12,601 nucleotides of DNA from Candidatus Omnitrophota bacterium. GTDB lineage: Bacteria; Omnitrophota; Koll11; Aquiviventales; Aquiviventaceae. The notes beneath the pieces were generated by a model, which saw nothing but the letters and a program-made list of their open reading frames with translations, was not told the DNA's origin and made no database searches. The DNA lies in the NCBI GenBank assembly GCA_016196415.1, contig JACPXS010000002.1:1-12601 (forward strand), read 5' to 3'. Made by a program: the position numbers and the translations under genes. Numbering within the stretch: the first letter of the stretch is position 1; each line of letters opens with the position of its first letter. Below are positions 1 to 7,186 of the stretch, in pieces.

Positions 1-61
1 ACACCACCGGTCCATTATATCTGGCCGCGGGTAGCGTCTCAAGCTGCGCGCGTTCTTCCAT
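1..61 (-). CDS. Possible 5' end of a leftward gene (runs off the left edge)
   Basis: Reading leftward from an ATG at 61-59, the frame stays open to the window edge and gives 20 residues, MEERAQLETLPAARYNGPVV. The Leu-Pro...Tyr-x-Gly-Pro-hydrophobic pattern loosely recalls the N-terminus of RNase D-like 3'-5' exonucleases, but 20 residues cannot establish a family. No clear Shine-Dalgarno sequence precedes the ATG. It would be divergent from the rightward gene starting at 148. It may be chance. Confidence 0.3.
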   Translation of the reverse strand, partial: MEERAQLETLPAARYNGPVV

Positions 62-107
62 CGTTGCGGAGCGATGCGCAGCTTTTCGGGAGCGAGCCGA
101 GGAGGGG

Positions 108-119
108 GTTTGCTATAAT
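108..119 (+). promoter_or_regulatory. Extended -10 promoter for the TMTC-like gene
   Basis: The string GTTTGCTATAAT is a consensus -10 hexamer (TATAAT at 114-119) with an upstream TGn (111-113). No good -35 is visible, as expected for extended -10 promoters. Transcription should start near 126, giving a leader of about 22 nt that contains the ribosome binding site AAGGAGG at 134-140. It rules out the upstream in-frame ATG at 64. Confidence 0.75.
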
Positions 120-147
120 TCAGGCTCCCCCGCAAGGAGGGCTGCGC

Positions 148-1869
148 ATGAGAACGCTCAACCGGCTCGCCCAGACGATGAGAGCTGCGGTGGAACCCAA
201 GCGGCGTGCCGCTTGGGCCGCGAGCGCATTCTCCCGCGCACCCGCTCCTATTCGATTGGCGCCGTGGTGCATTGGCGCCGTCATCCTGGCGGGCTATGCC
301 AACAGCTTCGCGGGCCAGTTCCTCTTCGATGACTACTCCTGTATCGTTGAGAACCCGCACATCCGCCATCTGTGGCCGCTCTGGAACGTGTTCATCAGCC
401 CTCGTCCAGATATCGCGATCGCAGGGCGTCCCGTCGTGAGCCTGACGCTTGCGCTGAACTACGCGCTGGGGGGCTTGGAGGTCTGGGGCTACCACGCGGT
501 GAACCTGGCGCTCCATCTCGCATCGGCCCTGACGGTCTTCGGCCTTGTGCGGCGCACGCTGGGTAGCGCGCGCCTTCGAGCGCGTTACACGCCGCCGGAA
601 GCGACGGGGTTGTCGCTCGCCATCGCGTTGGTGTGGGGGCTACACCCGCTGGTCACGGAAAGCGTCACCTACATTATTCAGCGCACCGAGCTGCTCATGG
701 CGCTGGCAGGTCTGCTGACGCTGTATAGTGTCAGCCGCGGGATCAGCGCGCAGCGTCCGTCGAGGTGGTACGGTGCGGCGGTGCTTGCCTGTGCGCTTGG
801 CATGGCCAGCAAAGAGGTGATGGCGGTTACCCCGATCCTCGCCGGTCTCTATGATCGGATCTTCTACGCAACGTCCTGGCGCGCGTTGTGGCGTGCGCGC
901 CGGCGGCTGTATCTCGGGCTGGCCGGCACGTGGCTGATCCTCCTCGGATTGCTGGCGAGCGACCCTCGGCCTGTGACGGCCGGCACGGCGCTCCCTCAGG
1001 CCAGTCCGTGGGAGTACGCGATGACCCAATGCGGGGTTCTCCTGCACTATCTCCGATTGGCGCTCTGGCCGCACCCGCTCGTCGTTGACTACGGGGACTG
1101 GCCGATGGCGCGGCATCTCGCCGAGGTGTGGCCGCAACTTCTCGTCATCGTCGGGCTGCTTGGCGTCACCGCGTGGGCGCTTCGTCGGCGGCCGGCGGCG
1201 GGATTTTTGGGCGCGTGGTTCTTCCTGATCTTGAGTCCAAGCTCCAGCGTCCTTCCCATTGTCAGCGAGGTGGCGGCTGAGCGGCGGATGTACCTGCCGC
1301 TGCTTGCGGTGATCGCGCTGCTGATCCTGGGCGGATGGGCGCTACTTCTTCGCCTGATCCGCGACGCGAGGCTGAGGCGAGGCGTCGCGCTTGGGTTGAC
1401 GGCGGGGCTGCTAGCGATCCTGGGGACGCTGACCGTCAGGCGCAACAGCGAGTACCGAAGCGAGCGCCTCATGTTGGAGGATGTCATTGCCAAGCGTCCC
1501 GCGAACGCCCGCGCCCACTACAATCTGGGGATCGCGCTGGCTGAAGCGGGGCAGCCCCCGCAGGCTGTTGAGCAGTTCGAGACGGCGCTCCGGCTGGATC
1601 CGCGCTATGCCGAGGCGCATGGGAACTTGGGCGTGGTGCTTGCCAGGCAAGGGAAGTTCGAGGAAGCCATCGCGCATGAGCGCGAAGCGGTCCGGCTCAG
1701 GCCGGATCTGCCGCAGGCGCACAATAACCTGGGCGTGTCGCTGGCCGAGCAGGGGAACTGGGATGAGGCGATCCGCCACTATACCGAGGCCCTCCGACTC
1801 GATCCCGGGTTGCGCAACGCGCGCAACAATCTGGCTGAGGCGTTGGCGCGCAAGCAGCACGCACGCTAG
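148..1869 (+). CDS. TMTC-like multi-pass membrane protein (GT-C-type glycosyltransferase) with C-terminal TPRs
   Basis: This 573-residue integral membrane protein probably transfers a sugar from a lipid carrier to exported proteins. It matches the plan of the TMTC / DUF1736 group of the GT-C superfamily. After the first membrane segment (about 38-54) comes an extracytoplasmic FDDY motif (60-63) and Asn-Pro (69-70), where these enzymes place the catalytic acidic residues. Many hydrophobic segments follow to about residue 440. Three TPR repeats (about 453-485, 486-519, 520-553) end the protein and probably bind the acceptor. The start at ATG 148 is chosen because AAGGAGG sits 7 nt upstream and the promoter at 108-119 excludes the ATG at 64. 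It is transcribed alone and ends at a strong hairpin. The family is fairly secure; the sugar and acceptor are unknown. Confidence 0.85.
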   Translation: MRTLNRLAQTMRAAVEPKRRAAWAASAFSRAPAPIRLAPWCIGAVILAGYANSFAGQFLFDDYSCIVENPHIRHLWPLWNVFISPRPDIAIAGRPVVSLTLALNYALGGLEVWGYHAVNLALHLASALTVFGLVRRTLGSARLRARYTPPEATGLSLAIALVWGLHPLVTESVTYIIQRTELLMALAGLLTLYSVSRGISAQRPSRWYGAAVLACALGMASKEVMAVTPILAGLYDRIFYATSWRALWRARRRLYLGLAGTWLILLGLLASDPRPVTAGTALPQASPWEYAMTQCGVLLHYLRLALWPHPLVVDYGDWPMARHLAEVWPQLLVIVGLLGVTAWALRRRPAAGFLGAWFFLILSPSSSVLPIVSEVAAERRMYLPLLAVIALLILGGWALLLRLIRDARLRRGVALGLTAGLLAILGTLTVRRNSEYRSERLMLEDVIAKRPANARAHYNLGIALAEAGQPPQAVEQFETALRLDPRYAEAHGNLGVVLARQGKFEEAIAHEREAVRLRPDLPQAHNNLGVSLAEQGNWDEAIRHYTEALRLDPGLRNARNNLAEALARKQHAR

Positions 1870-1903
1870 CTCGAAGGGTCGCGTTCCACCCATCCGAATA
1901 CAC

Positions 1904-1934
1904 AAAGCCCTTGGGAGATCCTCCCAAGGGCTTT
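1904..1934. terminator. Bidirectional intrinsic terminator between convergent genes
   Basis: A perfect 14-bp inverted repeat (arms 1904-1917 and 1921-1934, loop ATC) begins AAAGCCC and ends GGGCTTT, giving a GC-rich stem with A on one flank and T on the other. It lies 34 nt after the stop of the rightward gene and 22 nt beyond the stop of the leftward one, so it can serve both. Confidence 0.9.
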
Positions 1935-1956
1935 GGCCTTGCAGGGCGGGACAGAA

Positions 1957-2349
1957 TTACAGCACGTCCGTTCCGCCTTCCGGGAGTGGGAGATCCACCA
2001 CGGTAATCGGGAAGGTGGCGAGATGCAAGGCGCCGCCCACCGTGTCGGCGAGCATGTTCACCAGGCCATGACCCAGGCCGACGAAGAACCCCTGCTTCGC
2101 CTTGACGGCGTCGTGAGGCTCGTTGTACAGTTCCATCCAGCCCAGCAAGACATTCTTGGCTCCGTAGAGGAGCTTGTGCTTGGCGCGGTTGATGTACCGC
2201 GTCTCGCTCGTCCACGCGCTGGGCGTGTAGGCCTTGCTGAACGACAGCGTGTACGTTGCGCCGGAGTGGACGTTCTTCGCCGCGTGCGCAGTGACTGGAC
2301 ACGCTAGCAACAGCCCCACCGTCATGACAAGCCACCCGTTTCCTTTCAT
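1957..2349 (-). CDS. Secreted protein, exosortase-system-associated TIGR04073-like family
   Basis: This 130-residue protein has a clear Sec signal peptide (Lys-rich start, hydrophobic core, cleavage near AHA at 21-23). The mature part has Gly-rich amphipathic segments (KLLYGAKNVLLGWMELYNEP, then FFVGLGHGLVNMLADTVGG) and ends in a Pro-rich tail, LPLPEGG. This 'G..N...GW.E.......G...G...G' layout matches, from memory, the TIGR04073 family that co-occurs with exosortase/PEP-CTERM systems. The biochemical role is unknown; a periplasmic or outer-membrane location is likely. The ATG at 2349 has AGGAGG 7 bases ahead (minus strand). The long leader with a c-di-GMP riboswitch indicates control by the second messenger governing surface versus motile life. 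The family assignment rests on pattern memory. Confidence 0.8.
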   Translation of the reverse strand: MKGNGWLVMTVGLLLACPVTAHAAKNVHSGATYTLSFSKAYTPSAWTSETRYINRAKHKLLYGAKNVLLGWMELYNEPHDAVKAKQGFFVGLGHGLVNMLADTVGGALHLATFPITVVDLPLPEGGTDVL

Positions 2350-2510
2350 GTTGCCCTCCTGTTCGTAAGCCGTGCTTCACCGTATCGTTCAAGACATCCG
2401 TGGTTGCGTCCCAGCCGCATTCCGCTCGTCCAGGCACCGGTGAACCGGTTGGACGCAGCGCTCACACGCGGCCGGCGTCTCCGTGCCAGTCGCCGCTCAC
2501 CTCCTCCCTC
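2350..2510 (-). other. Leader segment between riboswitch terminator and start codon
   Basis: This transcribed but apparently untranslated stretch contains a hairpin at 2428-2454 (outer GTCCA/TGGAC, inner copies of ACCGGT) and, at 2505-2497 on the minus strand, AGGAGGTGA, an exact match to the anti-Shine-Dalgarno complement without a well-spaced start codon after it. The working ribosome binding site is at 2360-2355. No gene is convincing here. Confidence 0.5.
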
Positions 2511-2542
2511 AAAACATCATGCCCTTGCCGCAGGGCAAGGGC
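2511..2542 (-). terminator. Riboswitch expression platform: intrinsic terminator hairpin
   Basis: On the minus strand, just after the aptamer, GCCCTTGCC (2542-2534), a 4-nt loop and GGCAAGGGC (2529-2521) form a perfect 9-bp stem, followed by ATGATGTTTTG. The T tract is interrupted, so termination may be partial. The CCCAGCC segment at 2546-2540 overlaps the 5' arm and is complementary to GGCTGGG (2576-2570) in the aptamer core. That would allow exclusive folds: ligand-folded aptamer plus terminator, or an alternative helix. Confidence 0.7.
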
Positions 2543-2552
2543 TGGGGGTCTT

Positions 2553-2764
2553 CCGCGTTCAGTCGGTAACCCAGCCATCCCGCCACCGGTCGCTTCGCTC
2601 TCAGCGAGTCGAACGGCAGCCGGATCTGTGGCTTTGCCTGCCCACACGCTCCCCGGATGCGCCGCGCGGGCGCTTCGGGTACGGCGGACAGACCGGCCTG
2701 CCTCGCTTGCGCAAGGCAAACAGGTGTCTCCGGGTTTCCCCGGATTTGCCCTTTCGTGACGCGG
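2553..2764 (-). promoter_or_regulatory. c-di-GMP-I (GEMM-I) riboswitch aptamer with an 88-nt internal insertion
   Basis: On the minus strand the hallmark pieces of the class appear in order. P1 5' strand CCGCGT (2764-2759) is followed by AAAGGGCAAA (ends 2745), and P1b is a 6-bp stem capped by GAAA (2744-2729). Next come GAC (2728-2726), GCAAAGCC (2637-2630), a P2 stem GCTGCCG/CGGTGGC, then GGCTGGGTTACCGA (2576-2563) and P1 3' strand ACGCGG (2558-2553). By Vc2 numbering from memory, the ligand-contact G20, A47 and C92 are kept, and G20 points to c-di-GMP rather than cGAMP. Normally GAC joins GCAAAGCC directly; here 88 nt (2725-2638) lie between. P1 still pairs across the insertion. It controls the exported protein gene at 2349-1957. 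Confidence 0.85.
2638..2725 (-). other. Two-hairpin insertion inside the riboswitch core
   Basis: The insert folds into its own modules on the minus strand. The first is a 14-position stem (2724-2693, one mismatch and some G-U pairs) capped by a GNRA tetraloop GCAA (2710-2707). The second is an irregular rod built from CTGTCC/GGGCAG, CCCG/CGGG and GCGCC/GGCGC. Neither half resembles an aptamer I know. It could extend the aptamer as a coaxial arm, or be a palindromic element inserted into the switch. Confidence 0.6.
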
Positions 2765-2804
2765 TTCGATGCGTTCCGAACGCGCCAAGATGCTATTAGG
2801 AGGA

Positions 2805-2815
2805 AGTATACCATA
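2805..2815 (-). promoter_or_regulatory. Extended -10 promoter driving the riboswitch leader
   Basis: The minus strand reads TATGGTATACT, that is TRTGn plus a TATACT hexamer. A start near 2798 puts the aptamer about 35 nt into the transcript and gives a leader of about 450 nt to the ATG at 2349. It is divergent from the rightward promoter at 2908-2919; a 7-bp hairpin (2828-2846) lies between the two. Confidence 0.65.
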
Positions 2816-2907
2816 TCTCGCTCAGGGCCCATCCTGATCGGGTGGGAGGGTCGTGGCCAGCTTCTGAGGCGCGCCATGGATATTCCGGTGCTGAGCCGAC
2901 GGCTGTG

Positions 2908-2919
2908 GTGTGATACAAT
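2908..2919 (+). promoter_or_regulatory. Extended -10 promoter for the ConA-like protein gene
   Basis: GTGTGATACAAT contains TGn plus a near-consensus TACAAT hexamer. The transcript would start near 2926, about 20 nt before the ATG at 2947. It shares its form with promoters at 108, 3752 and 9097. Confidence 0.65.
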
Positions 2920-2946
2920 CAGGAATATGTCACAGGACAGATTCCC

Positions 2947-3636
2947 ATGAGAGGACGACGGCTGTCAGTCGCCGGAGCCGTCATGGCGGCGCTCATTGGG
3001 TTCATGAGCATGAGCAGGGGCGTTGCGCAGGCGACATCCAAGACCGACGCGGCCGACGTGTGGGATTTCGAGACTGAACGGGTGAACGCAGCCCCGAGAG
3101 GATTTGCCTTTTCGCGGACCGGAAACGGCCGGCTCGGCCGATGGGTGGTCTGGCCGGTGAAGGACGCTCCAAGCGGGACACACATTCTGGCTCAGGTCGA
3201 CAGCGACGATATCGATTTCCGATTTCCCATGGCGCTTGCCGATACCACGCCCGTGGCTGATGTGCGCGTGGGCGTGAAGTGCAAGCCGGTGTCAGGGGTC
3301 GTGGATCAAAGCTGCGGGCTCGTCGTTCGCTACCAGGATGAGGCCAACTACTACGTCGCTCGCGCCAACGCCCTGGAGCAGAACGTGCGGTTCTACAAGG
3401 TGGTGAGCGGGCACCGGCAGCAACTGGGGAGTTGGCGGGGCGCGGTGGCCACCGGGGTCTGGCACGAGCTGCAACTTGAGGCGCGCGGGGATCAGTTCAC
3501 GGTGCGGTGGGATGGGCAGGGAGCGATCACGCTTCGCGATCAGACGTTCCGCCAGCCGGGACGCATCGGCGTCTGGACGAAAGCCGACACCGTGGCCTAT
3601 TTTGATGAGTTGCGCCTTGAGCCGATTGCGCCGTAG
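2947..3636 (+). CDS. Exported concanavalin A-like (DUF1080/LamG-type fold) protein
   Basis: This 229-residue protein has a signal peptide (Arg-rich start, hydrophobic core, cleavage near GVAQA at 24-28). The mature part is one beta-rich domain. The motifs WDFE, 'GLVVRYQDEANYYVARANALEQNVRFYKV', 'WHELQLEARGDQFTVRWDG' and the closing 'GRIGVWTKADTVAYFDELRLEP' are typical of ConA-like lectin/glucanase folds, including DUF1080-type proteins. Such domains often bind or cleave glycans; I see no definite catalytic pair, so a binding role is as likely. The ribosome binding site is weak (AGGA at about 2934). It appears to be transcribed from its own promoter and is divergent from the riboswitch-controlled gene. 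The two conserved cysteines of the mature domain (about 115 and 126) could form a disulfide. Confidence 0.75.
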   Translation: MRGRRLSVAGAVMAALIGFMSMSRGVAQATSKTDAADVWDFETERVNAAPRGFAFSRTGNGRLGRWVVWPVKDAPSGTHILAQVDSDDIDFRFPMALADTTPVADVRVGVKCKPVSGVVDQSCGLVVRYQDEANYYVARANALEQNVRFYKVVSGHRQQLGSWRGAVATGVWHELQLEARGDQFTVRWDGQGAITLRDQTFRQPGRIGVWTKADTVAYFDELRLEPIAP

Positions 3637-3751
3637 CGGGAAGGTGGTTCGCGTGGCCCGGGAAGCGATGCGTGAAGGAGCGTGCGCTCACGCGGCAGTG
3701 CGTATCGTTTGTGCGAAAATCGTCTGTGCAAGATGCCGGTTCGCTCTCATT

Positions 3752-3763
3752 GTGTAGTATAAT
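3752..3763 (+). promoter_or_regulatory. Promoter immediately upstream of the transglutaminase-like gene
   Basis: GTGTAGTATAAT carries a consensus TATAAT (3758-3763) in the same sequence frame as the other promoters of the window, with A instead of G in the TGn element. Its expected start (about 3770) coincides with the likely start codon at 3771, implying a leaderless or near-leaderless mRNA. The 134-nt gap 3637-3770 holds nothing else convincing. Confidence 0.6.
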
Positions 3764-3770
3764 GCAACAG

Positions 3771-4886
3771 ATGAAGCGCCGTGGGATCACGCTTGCTGTT
3801 GGGGGATCGGTTCTCCTCATCGGGTTGCTGCTGGCGCCCGTCCTCGTGCTTTGGCTTCCCGGATCCTGGAAGTACCACGTGTATCATGAAATCTCCTTCC
3901 AGGTGCTGGCCAGGAACGAGCTCTCGGAGGCCCGTACTCCTGAAGAGGTCGTGCGGAAGGCGATCGACTTCACGCGACGCAACATCTGGGTCTTTCCCGA
4001 TTCCCAACCGTATTCGGCCAAATCGTTCGAGTATCTGGTGAATGGCATCGGGTGGTGCGACTACCAAGCCAAAGTGCTCTGCTGTCTGTTGGCCGCTCGC
4101 GGACTCCATGCCCGCTACGCGTTTCTCATCGATCGTGACGGGGTCTCGCCGCACACCGTGGCTGAGGTCTACCTGCACGGGGCCTGGCGCGCCGTCGATC
4201 CGCTCTTTAGCCTCATCTTTGCGAAGGAAACCGGAGAATGGGCGACGCTGGAAGAGCTCACCCCGGACTTCATCGAATCGCTGCCCGACATGGTGCTCCT
4301 GGGGACGGCCAATCCGGACATCCATGCGCATATCCTGGAGTTGGCCAAGCGAACCTTCCCGCTGCCCAGGCCTCCGCATCGCTCGGATGATTTCCTGAAG
4401 GAGAAGCACCCCTTCGATGGCCTCGCCGATGCCTACGTGGCGTTCTGTGGTAAGCGATTTGCGGAGTGGTACCAGGATCAGTTCCTGCGTCGCCACTTGG
4501 CGACGATCCAGGATCCGAATGAGCGGCTCTGGCAGGAGGCGAGGAACTACCAGCTCTATCGACGGTTCACTCGGGCAGAACCGCTGTATCGGGCCCTGCT
4601 GGCGCGCGAGTTGACCCACACGCGTCGTGAACAAACCACGCTGTTCCTCAGTCGCCTACTGAGGCGAGAAGCGCGGTTCTGGGAGGCCCGCGAGGTGCTG
4701 GAGGCGTTCCTCCAGGAGTCGCCGCAGACGCCGTGGGTCCAGTTCCAGCTTGCCCTGTGCTACGAAGGGCTGCATGACACCTCCCAGGCCATCGCGCACT
4801 ATGAGCAGTATCAGCAGCTGCGTGACGACAAATTTGCTCCTGAGGTGCTGAGGAAGTTAGCTCGGCTCCACCCTACTTCCAGCTAA
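3771..4886 (+). CDS. Membrane-anchored transglutaminase-like protein with C-terminal TPR-type helices
   Basis: This 371-residue protein starts MKRRG, followed by one hydrophobic segment (about 7-30) that acts as signal anchor, so the rest faces the periplasm. A transglutaminase-like papain-fold domain covers about 55-150: Cys96 in GWCDYQAK, His128 in SPHTVAEVY and Asp143 in AVDPLF form the expected Cys-His-Asp triad. Such domains act as cysteine proteases or amide-modifying enzymes. From about 265 the chain is helical, with TPR-like repeats, the clearest being [24 protein letters not shown] 3771 (or 3762, three codons earlier) is preferred because the membrane anchor follows at once and the promoter lies just upstream. 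No Shine-Dalgarno sequence is seen. It is probably the first gene of an operon running to 8557. The substrate is unknown. Confidence 0.8.
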   Translation: MKRRGITLAVGGSVLLIGLLLAPVLVLWLPGSWKYHVYHEISFQVLARNELSEARTPEEVVRKAIDFTRRNIWVFPDSQPYSAKSFEYLVNGIGWCDYQAKVLCCLLAARGLHARYAFLIDRDGVSPHTVAEVYLHGAWRAVDPLFSLIFAKETGEWATLEELTPDFIESLPDMVLLGTANPDIHAHILELAKRTFPLPRPPHRSDDFLKEKHPFDGLADAYVAFCGKRFAEWYQDQFLRRHLATIQDPNERLWQEARNYQLYRRFTRAEPLYRALLARELTHTRREQTTLFLSRLLRREARFWEAREVLEAFLQESPQTPWVQFQLALCYEGLHDTSQAIAHYEQYQQLRDDKFAPEVLRKLARLHPTSS

Positions 4887-4921
4887 GACGGCTTCTCCCC
4901 ATCAGATCGCGCGAGGCCTCC

Positions 4922-5467
4922 ATGGACTTCCGCCAACGGAGACAGCGCAGGCGGCTGCTCGGAGGGCTCCTCGGCATGGCAGGACTCCTGAGCCCCTGGA
5001 TGGGGACGGCTGCTTGCGAGGAGGCGACCCGCCAGACCATTCCGATTTTCGATCACCAACGCGGGAGGCTTGTGCGGATGGAACCCGTTCAGAAACGCGA
5101 TGAGGAGTGGCGAGGGCGGCTCACCCCGGAGCAGTATCAGGTGACCAGGCAGAAGGGAACCGAGCCCGCCTTTAGCGGCCAGTACCACAACTACCACGAG
5201 CCGGGGGTCTACCAGTGCGTGTGCTGCGGCATCGACCTCTACAGCTCCACGACGAAGTTTGACTCCGGGACCGGGTGGCCGAGCTTCTGGGCGCCGATCG
5301 ACGAGCACAACGTGCGGTACGCCGTCGATGCGAGTTGGTTCATGCGGCGGATTGAAGTCCTCTGCGCACGGTGCGGCGCGCACCTCGGGCACGTGTTTGA
5401 CGACGGGCCTGTCCCAACGCACAAACGCCACTGCATCAATTCCGCGGCGTTGCAGTTTGTGCCATGA
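4922..5467 (+). CDS. msrB: Exported peptide-methionine (R)-S-oxide reductase MsrB
   Basis: This 181-residue enzyme reduces methionine-R-sulfoxide in damaged proteins. The MsrB domain (about 60-181) has the zinc cysteines C99/C102 (CVCCG) and C148/C151 (CARCG), the [12 protein letters not shown] motif (112-123), the LGHVFDDGP motif and catalytic C171 in RHCINSAAL. Thr117 sits where many MsrBs carry the resolving Cys, so regeneration must use another cysteine or thioredoxin directly. The extra N-terminus is export-like: [10 protein letters not shown], then a hydrophobic stretch, which fits a Tat-type signal; TAAC at 29-32 is only a poor lipobox. GAGG at 4913-4916 serves the ATG at 4922. The gene follows the transglutaminase gene by 35 nt and overlaps the permease by ATGA, so it is co-transcribed. 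Confidence 0.92.
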   Translation: MDFRQRRQRRRLLGGLLGMAGLLSPWMGTAACEEATRQTIPIFDHQRGRLVRMEPVQKRDEEWRGRLTPEQYQVTRQKGTEPAFSGQYHNYHEPGVYQCVCCGIDLYSSTTKFDSGTGWPSFWAPIDEHNVRYAVDASWFMRRIEVLCARCGAHLGHVFDDGPVPTHKRHCINSAALQFVP

Positions 5468-7179
5468 TCACTCGACCCGCCGTCCATCGCCCCACGTCGA
5501 TCTGGTCAGACCTTGGCGTGGTTGCGCTGCTCGCCGCGGCGCTCTATGGCGTGATGCGCGTGGCGAAGCACTGGCAAGCGCCACTGCAGCCGCACGTGGA
5601 GATTAACCTCAGTCTCTGGGCGTTGCCTGGCTACACGGTCTTGTCGCTCCTGCGGGGGATTGCGGCGTACGGATTGTCCCTCGTGTTCGCGCTCACCTAC
5701 GGCTATCTCGCGGCCCACCGGCCGCGCGCAGAACGCGTGCTCCTGCCCTTGCTGGATGTCCTGCAGTCGATCCCGGTGCTGGGATTTCTCCCGGGTGCGG
5801 TGGTGGCGCTGGTCGCGTTGTTCCCGAACACGAATGCGGGGCTGGAGCTGGCCTCGATTCTCATGATCTTCACCGGACAGGTGTGGAATCTCGCCTTTAG
5901 TTTTTACCAGTCGCTGCGCGGGATTCCGCTTGAGCTCCGTGAGGCTGCGCAACTCTACCAGTTCAACTGGTGGCAGCGGTTTCGTCGCGTGGAGCTCTCC
6001 GCTTCGGTCATCAGCTTGGCGTGGAACAGCATGATGGCGATGGCGGGCGGCTGGTTCTTCCTGATGATCTGCGAATCGTTCACGCTCGGCACGCAAGATT
6101 TTCGCCTGCCGGGACTTGGCGCATATATGAGCATGGCGATCGCGCATCGGCGCATTCCGGCGATCTGCGCAGGCATCCTCGCGATGGTCCTGATGATCGT
6201 GATCGTCGATACCTGCGTGTGGCGCCCGGTCCTGGTGTGGGCCCAGCGGTTTCGATTTGAGGAAACCGCCACCGCCGAGGCCCAAGGCTCCCGCATCCTG
6301 AGGTGGTTCACACGGTCCTGGTTGACCCAGGCGGCGGTGACGAACGTCGCGCATCCGATTAGCGAGTGGCTGACCGCTCAGGCCAACGCGCCGCGCCAGC
6401 CATCCGTTCAGCCGGTTCGGCGATACACCGCCAGCACCGTCCGACTCCTCAGCCTATTGATCGCCGTCATCGGCGCGGCGGGGATGGGCTGGGCCCTGGC
6501 GAGTCTCTGGCATCTGATCCGCCACCTCACGCTGAGCGAGTGGGGTCATCTCGTCATGAGCGCGATCCTGACCTGCGGGCGCGTCTTCGCGGCGGTGATC
6601 GTGGGTAGCCTCTGGACGATCCCGGTCGGGATTTGGATCGGTCGTTCGGATCGCCTGCGCAGCCGCTTGCAGCCATTTGTGCAAATCGCCGCTTCGTTCC
6701 CCGCTCCCATGCTCTATCCCTTGCTGCTCCTTGGGCTGCAGGGGGCAGGCTGGGGCCTGGGTCTCGGCGCGGTGATCCTCATGCTCATTGGCACGCAGTG
6801 GTACATTCTCTTTAACGTGATCGCCGGCGCCTCCTCGGTTCCCGTGGATCTGCGCGAGGTCGCGCAAGCGTACCGGTTTACTCGTCGCCAACGCTGGCAG
6901 ATGGTCTGGTGGCCCGCGGTCTTTCCCTATCTCATCACCGGGTGGGTGACGGCCGCAGGCGGAGCCTGGAATGCCAGCATCGTGGCGGAGTACATCTCGC
7001 TGGGGCCGCAGATTTCATTCACGCCGGGCCTGGGCTCCTTGATTTCGAGGGCCGCCAGCCAAGGCCACTATCAGCTGTTGGCGGCTGCCGTTATGACCAT
7101 GGCGATTCTCGTGGTCCTGATTAATCGCTATCTCTGGAAGCCGCTGTATCGGTTGGCTGAGACACGCTACGTGTATTAG
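5464..7179 (+). CDS. ABC transporter permease, two fused NitT/TauT-type domains
   Basis: This 571-residue inner-membrane protein contains two homologous BPD_transp_1 halves. Each has several TM helices and a cytoplasmic EAA loop that contacts the ATPase: [17 protein letters not shown] (about 151-167) and [14 protein letters not shown] (about 459-472). Each loop is followed by a conserved Gly-rich, Trp-containing segment ([10 protein letters not shown] and [16 protein letters not shown]). The fused form supplies the whole channel, normally made by a homodimer, of nitrate/taurine/sulfonate/bicarbonate-type importers. The ATG overlaps the msrB stop (ATGA), indicating translational coupling, and the ATPase starts 7 nt after its stop. 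No periplasmic substrate-binding protein is encoded nearby, so the substrate cannot be inferred. Confidence 0.9.
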   Translation: MITRPAVHRPTSIWSDLGVVALLAAALYGVMRVAKHWQAPLQPHVEINLSLWALPGYTVLSLLRGIAAYGLSLVFALTYGYLAAHRPRAERVLLPLLDVLQSIPVLGFLPGAVVALVALFPNTNAGLELASILMIFTGQVWNLAFSFYQSLRGIPLELREAAQLYQFNWWQRFRRVELSASVISLAWNSMMAMAGGWFFLMICESFTLGTQDFRLPGLGAYMSMAIAHRRIPAICAGILAMVLMIVIVDTCVWRPVLVWAQRFRFEETATAEAQGSRILRWFTRSWLTQAAVTNVAHPISEWLTAQANAPRQPSVQPVRRYTASTVRLLSLLIAVIGAAGMGWALASLWHLIRHLTLSEWGHLVMSAILTCGRVFAAVIVGSLWTIPVGIWIGRSDRLRSRLQPFVQIAASFPAPMLYPLLLLGLQGAGWGLGLGAVILMLIGTQWYILFNVIAGASSVPVDLREVAQAYRFTRRQRWQMVWWPAVFPYLITGWVTAAGGAWNASIVAEYISLGPQISFTPGLGSLISRAASQGHYQLLAAAVMTMAILVVLINRYLWKPLYRLAETRYVY

Positions 7180-7186
7180 CGCGCGG

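Noticed and set aside
14..19. Minus-strand TATAAT near the left edge as a promoter
   Set aside because: It lies within the possible leftward coding start, has AGA instead of TGn before it and no -35; too little sequence to support it.
2399..2418. GGGACGCAACCACGG on the minus strand, resembling part of a second GEMM-I aptamer
   Set aside because: No matching GGGCAAA block, P1b hairpin or GGTTACCGA block accompanies it, so it is probably coincidence.
2638..2725. Insert as a nested self-cleaving ribozyme or second riboswitch
   Set aside because: I could not match hammerhead, twister or cobalamin-type conserved strings; only generic hairpins are visible.
2462..2877. Minus-strand open frames over the riboswitch region (including one ending near AGWLGYRLNAE)
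   Set aside because: They are conceptual translations of the GEMM-I aptamer and its terminator; the RNA blocks explain the conservation better, and no start has a suitable ribosome binding site.
2404..2950. Plus-strand frames of 97-131 codons in the same intergenic region
   Set aside because: They are rich in Arg/Pro/Ser, have no ribosome binding site and mirror structured RNA on the other strand.
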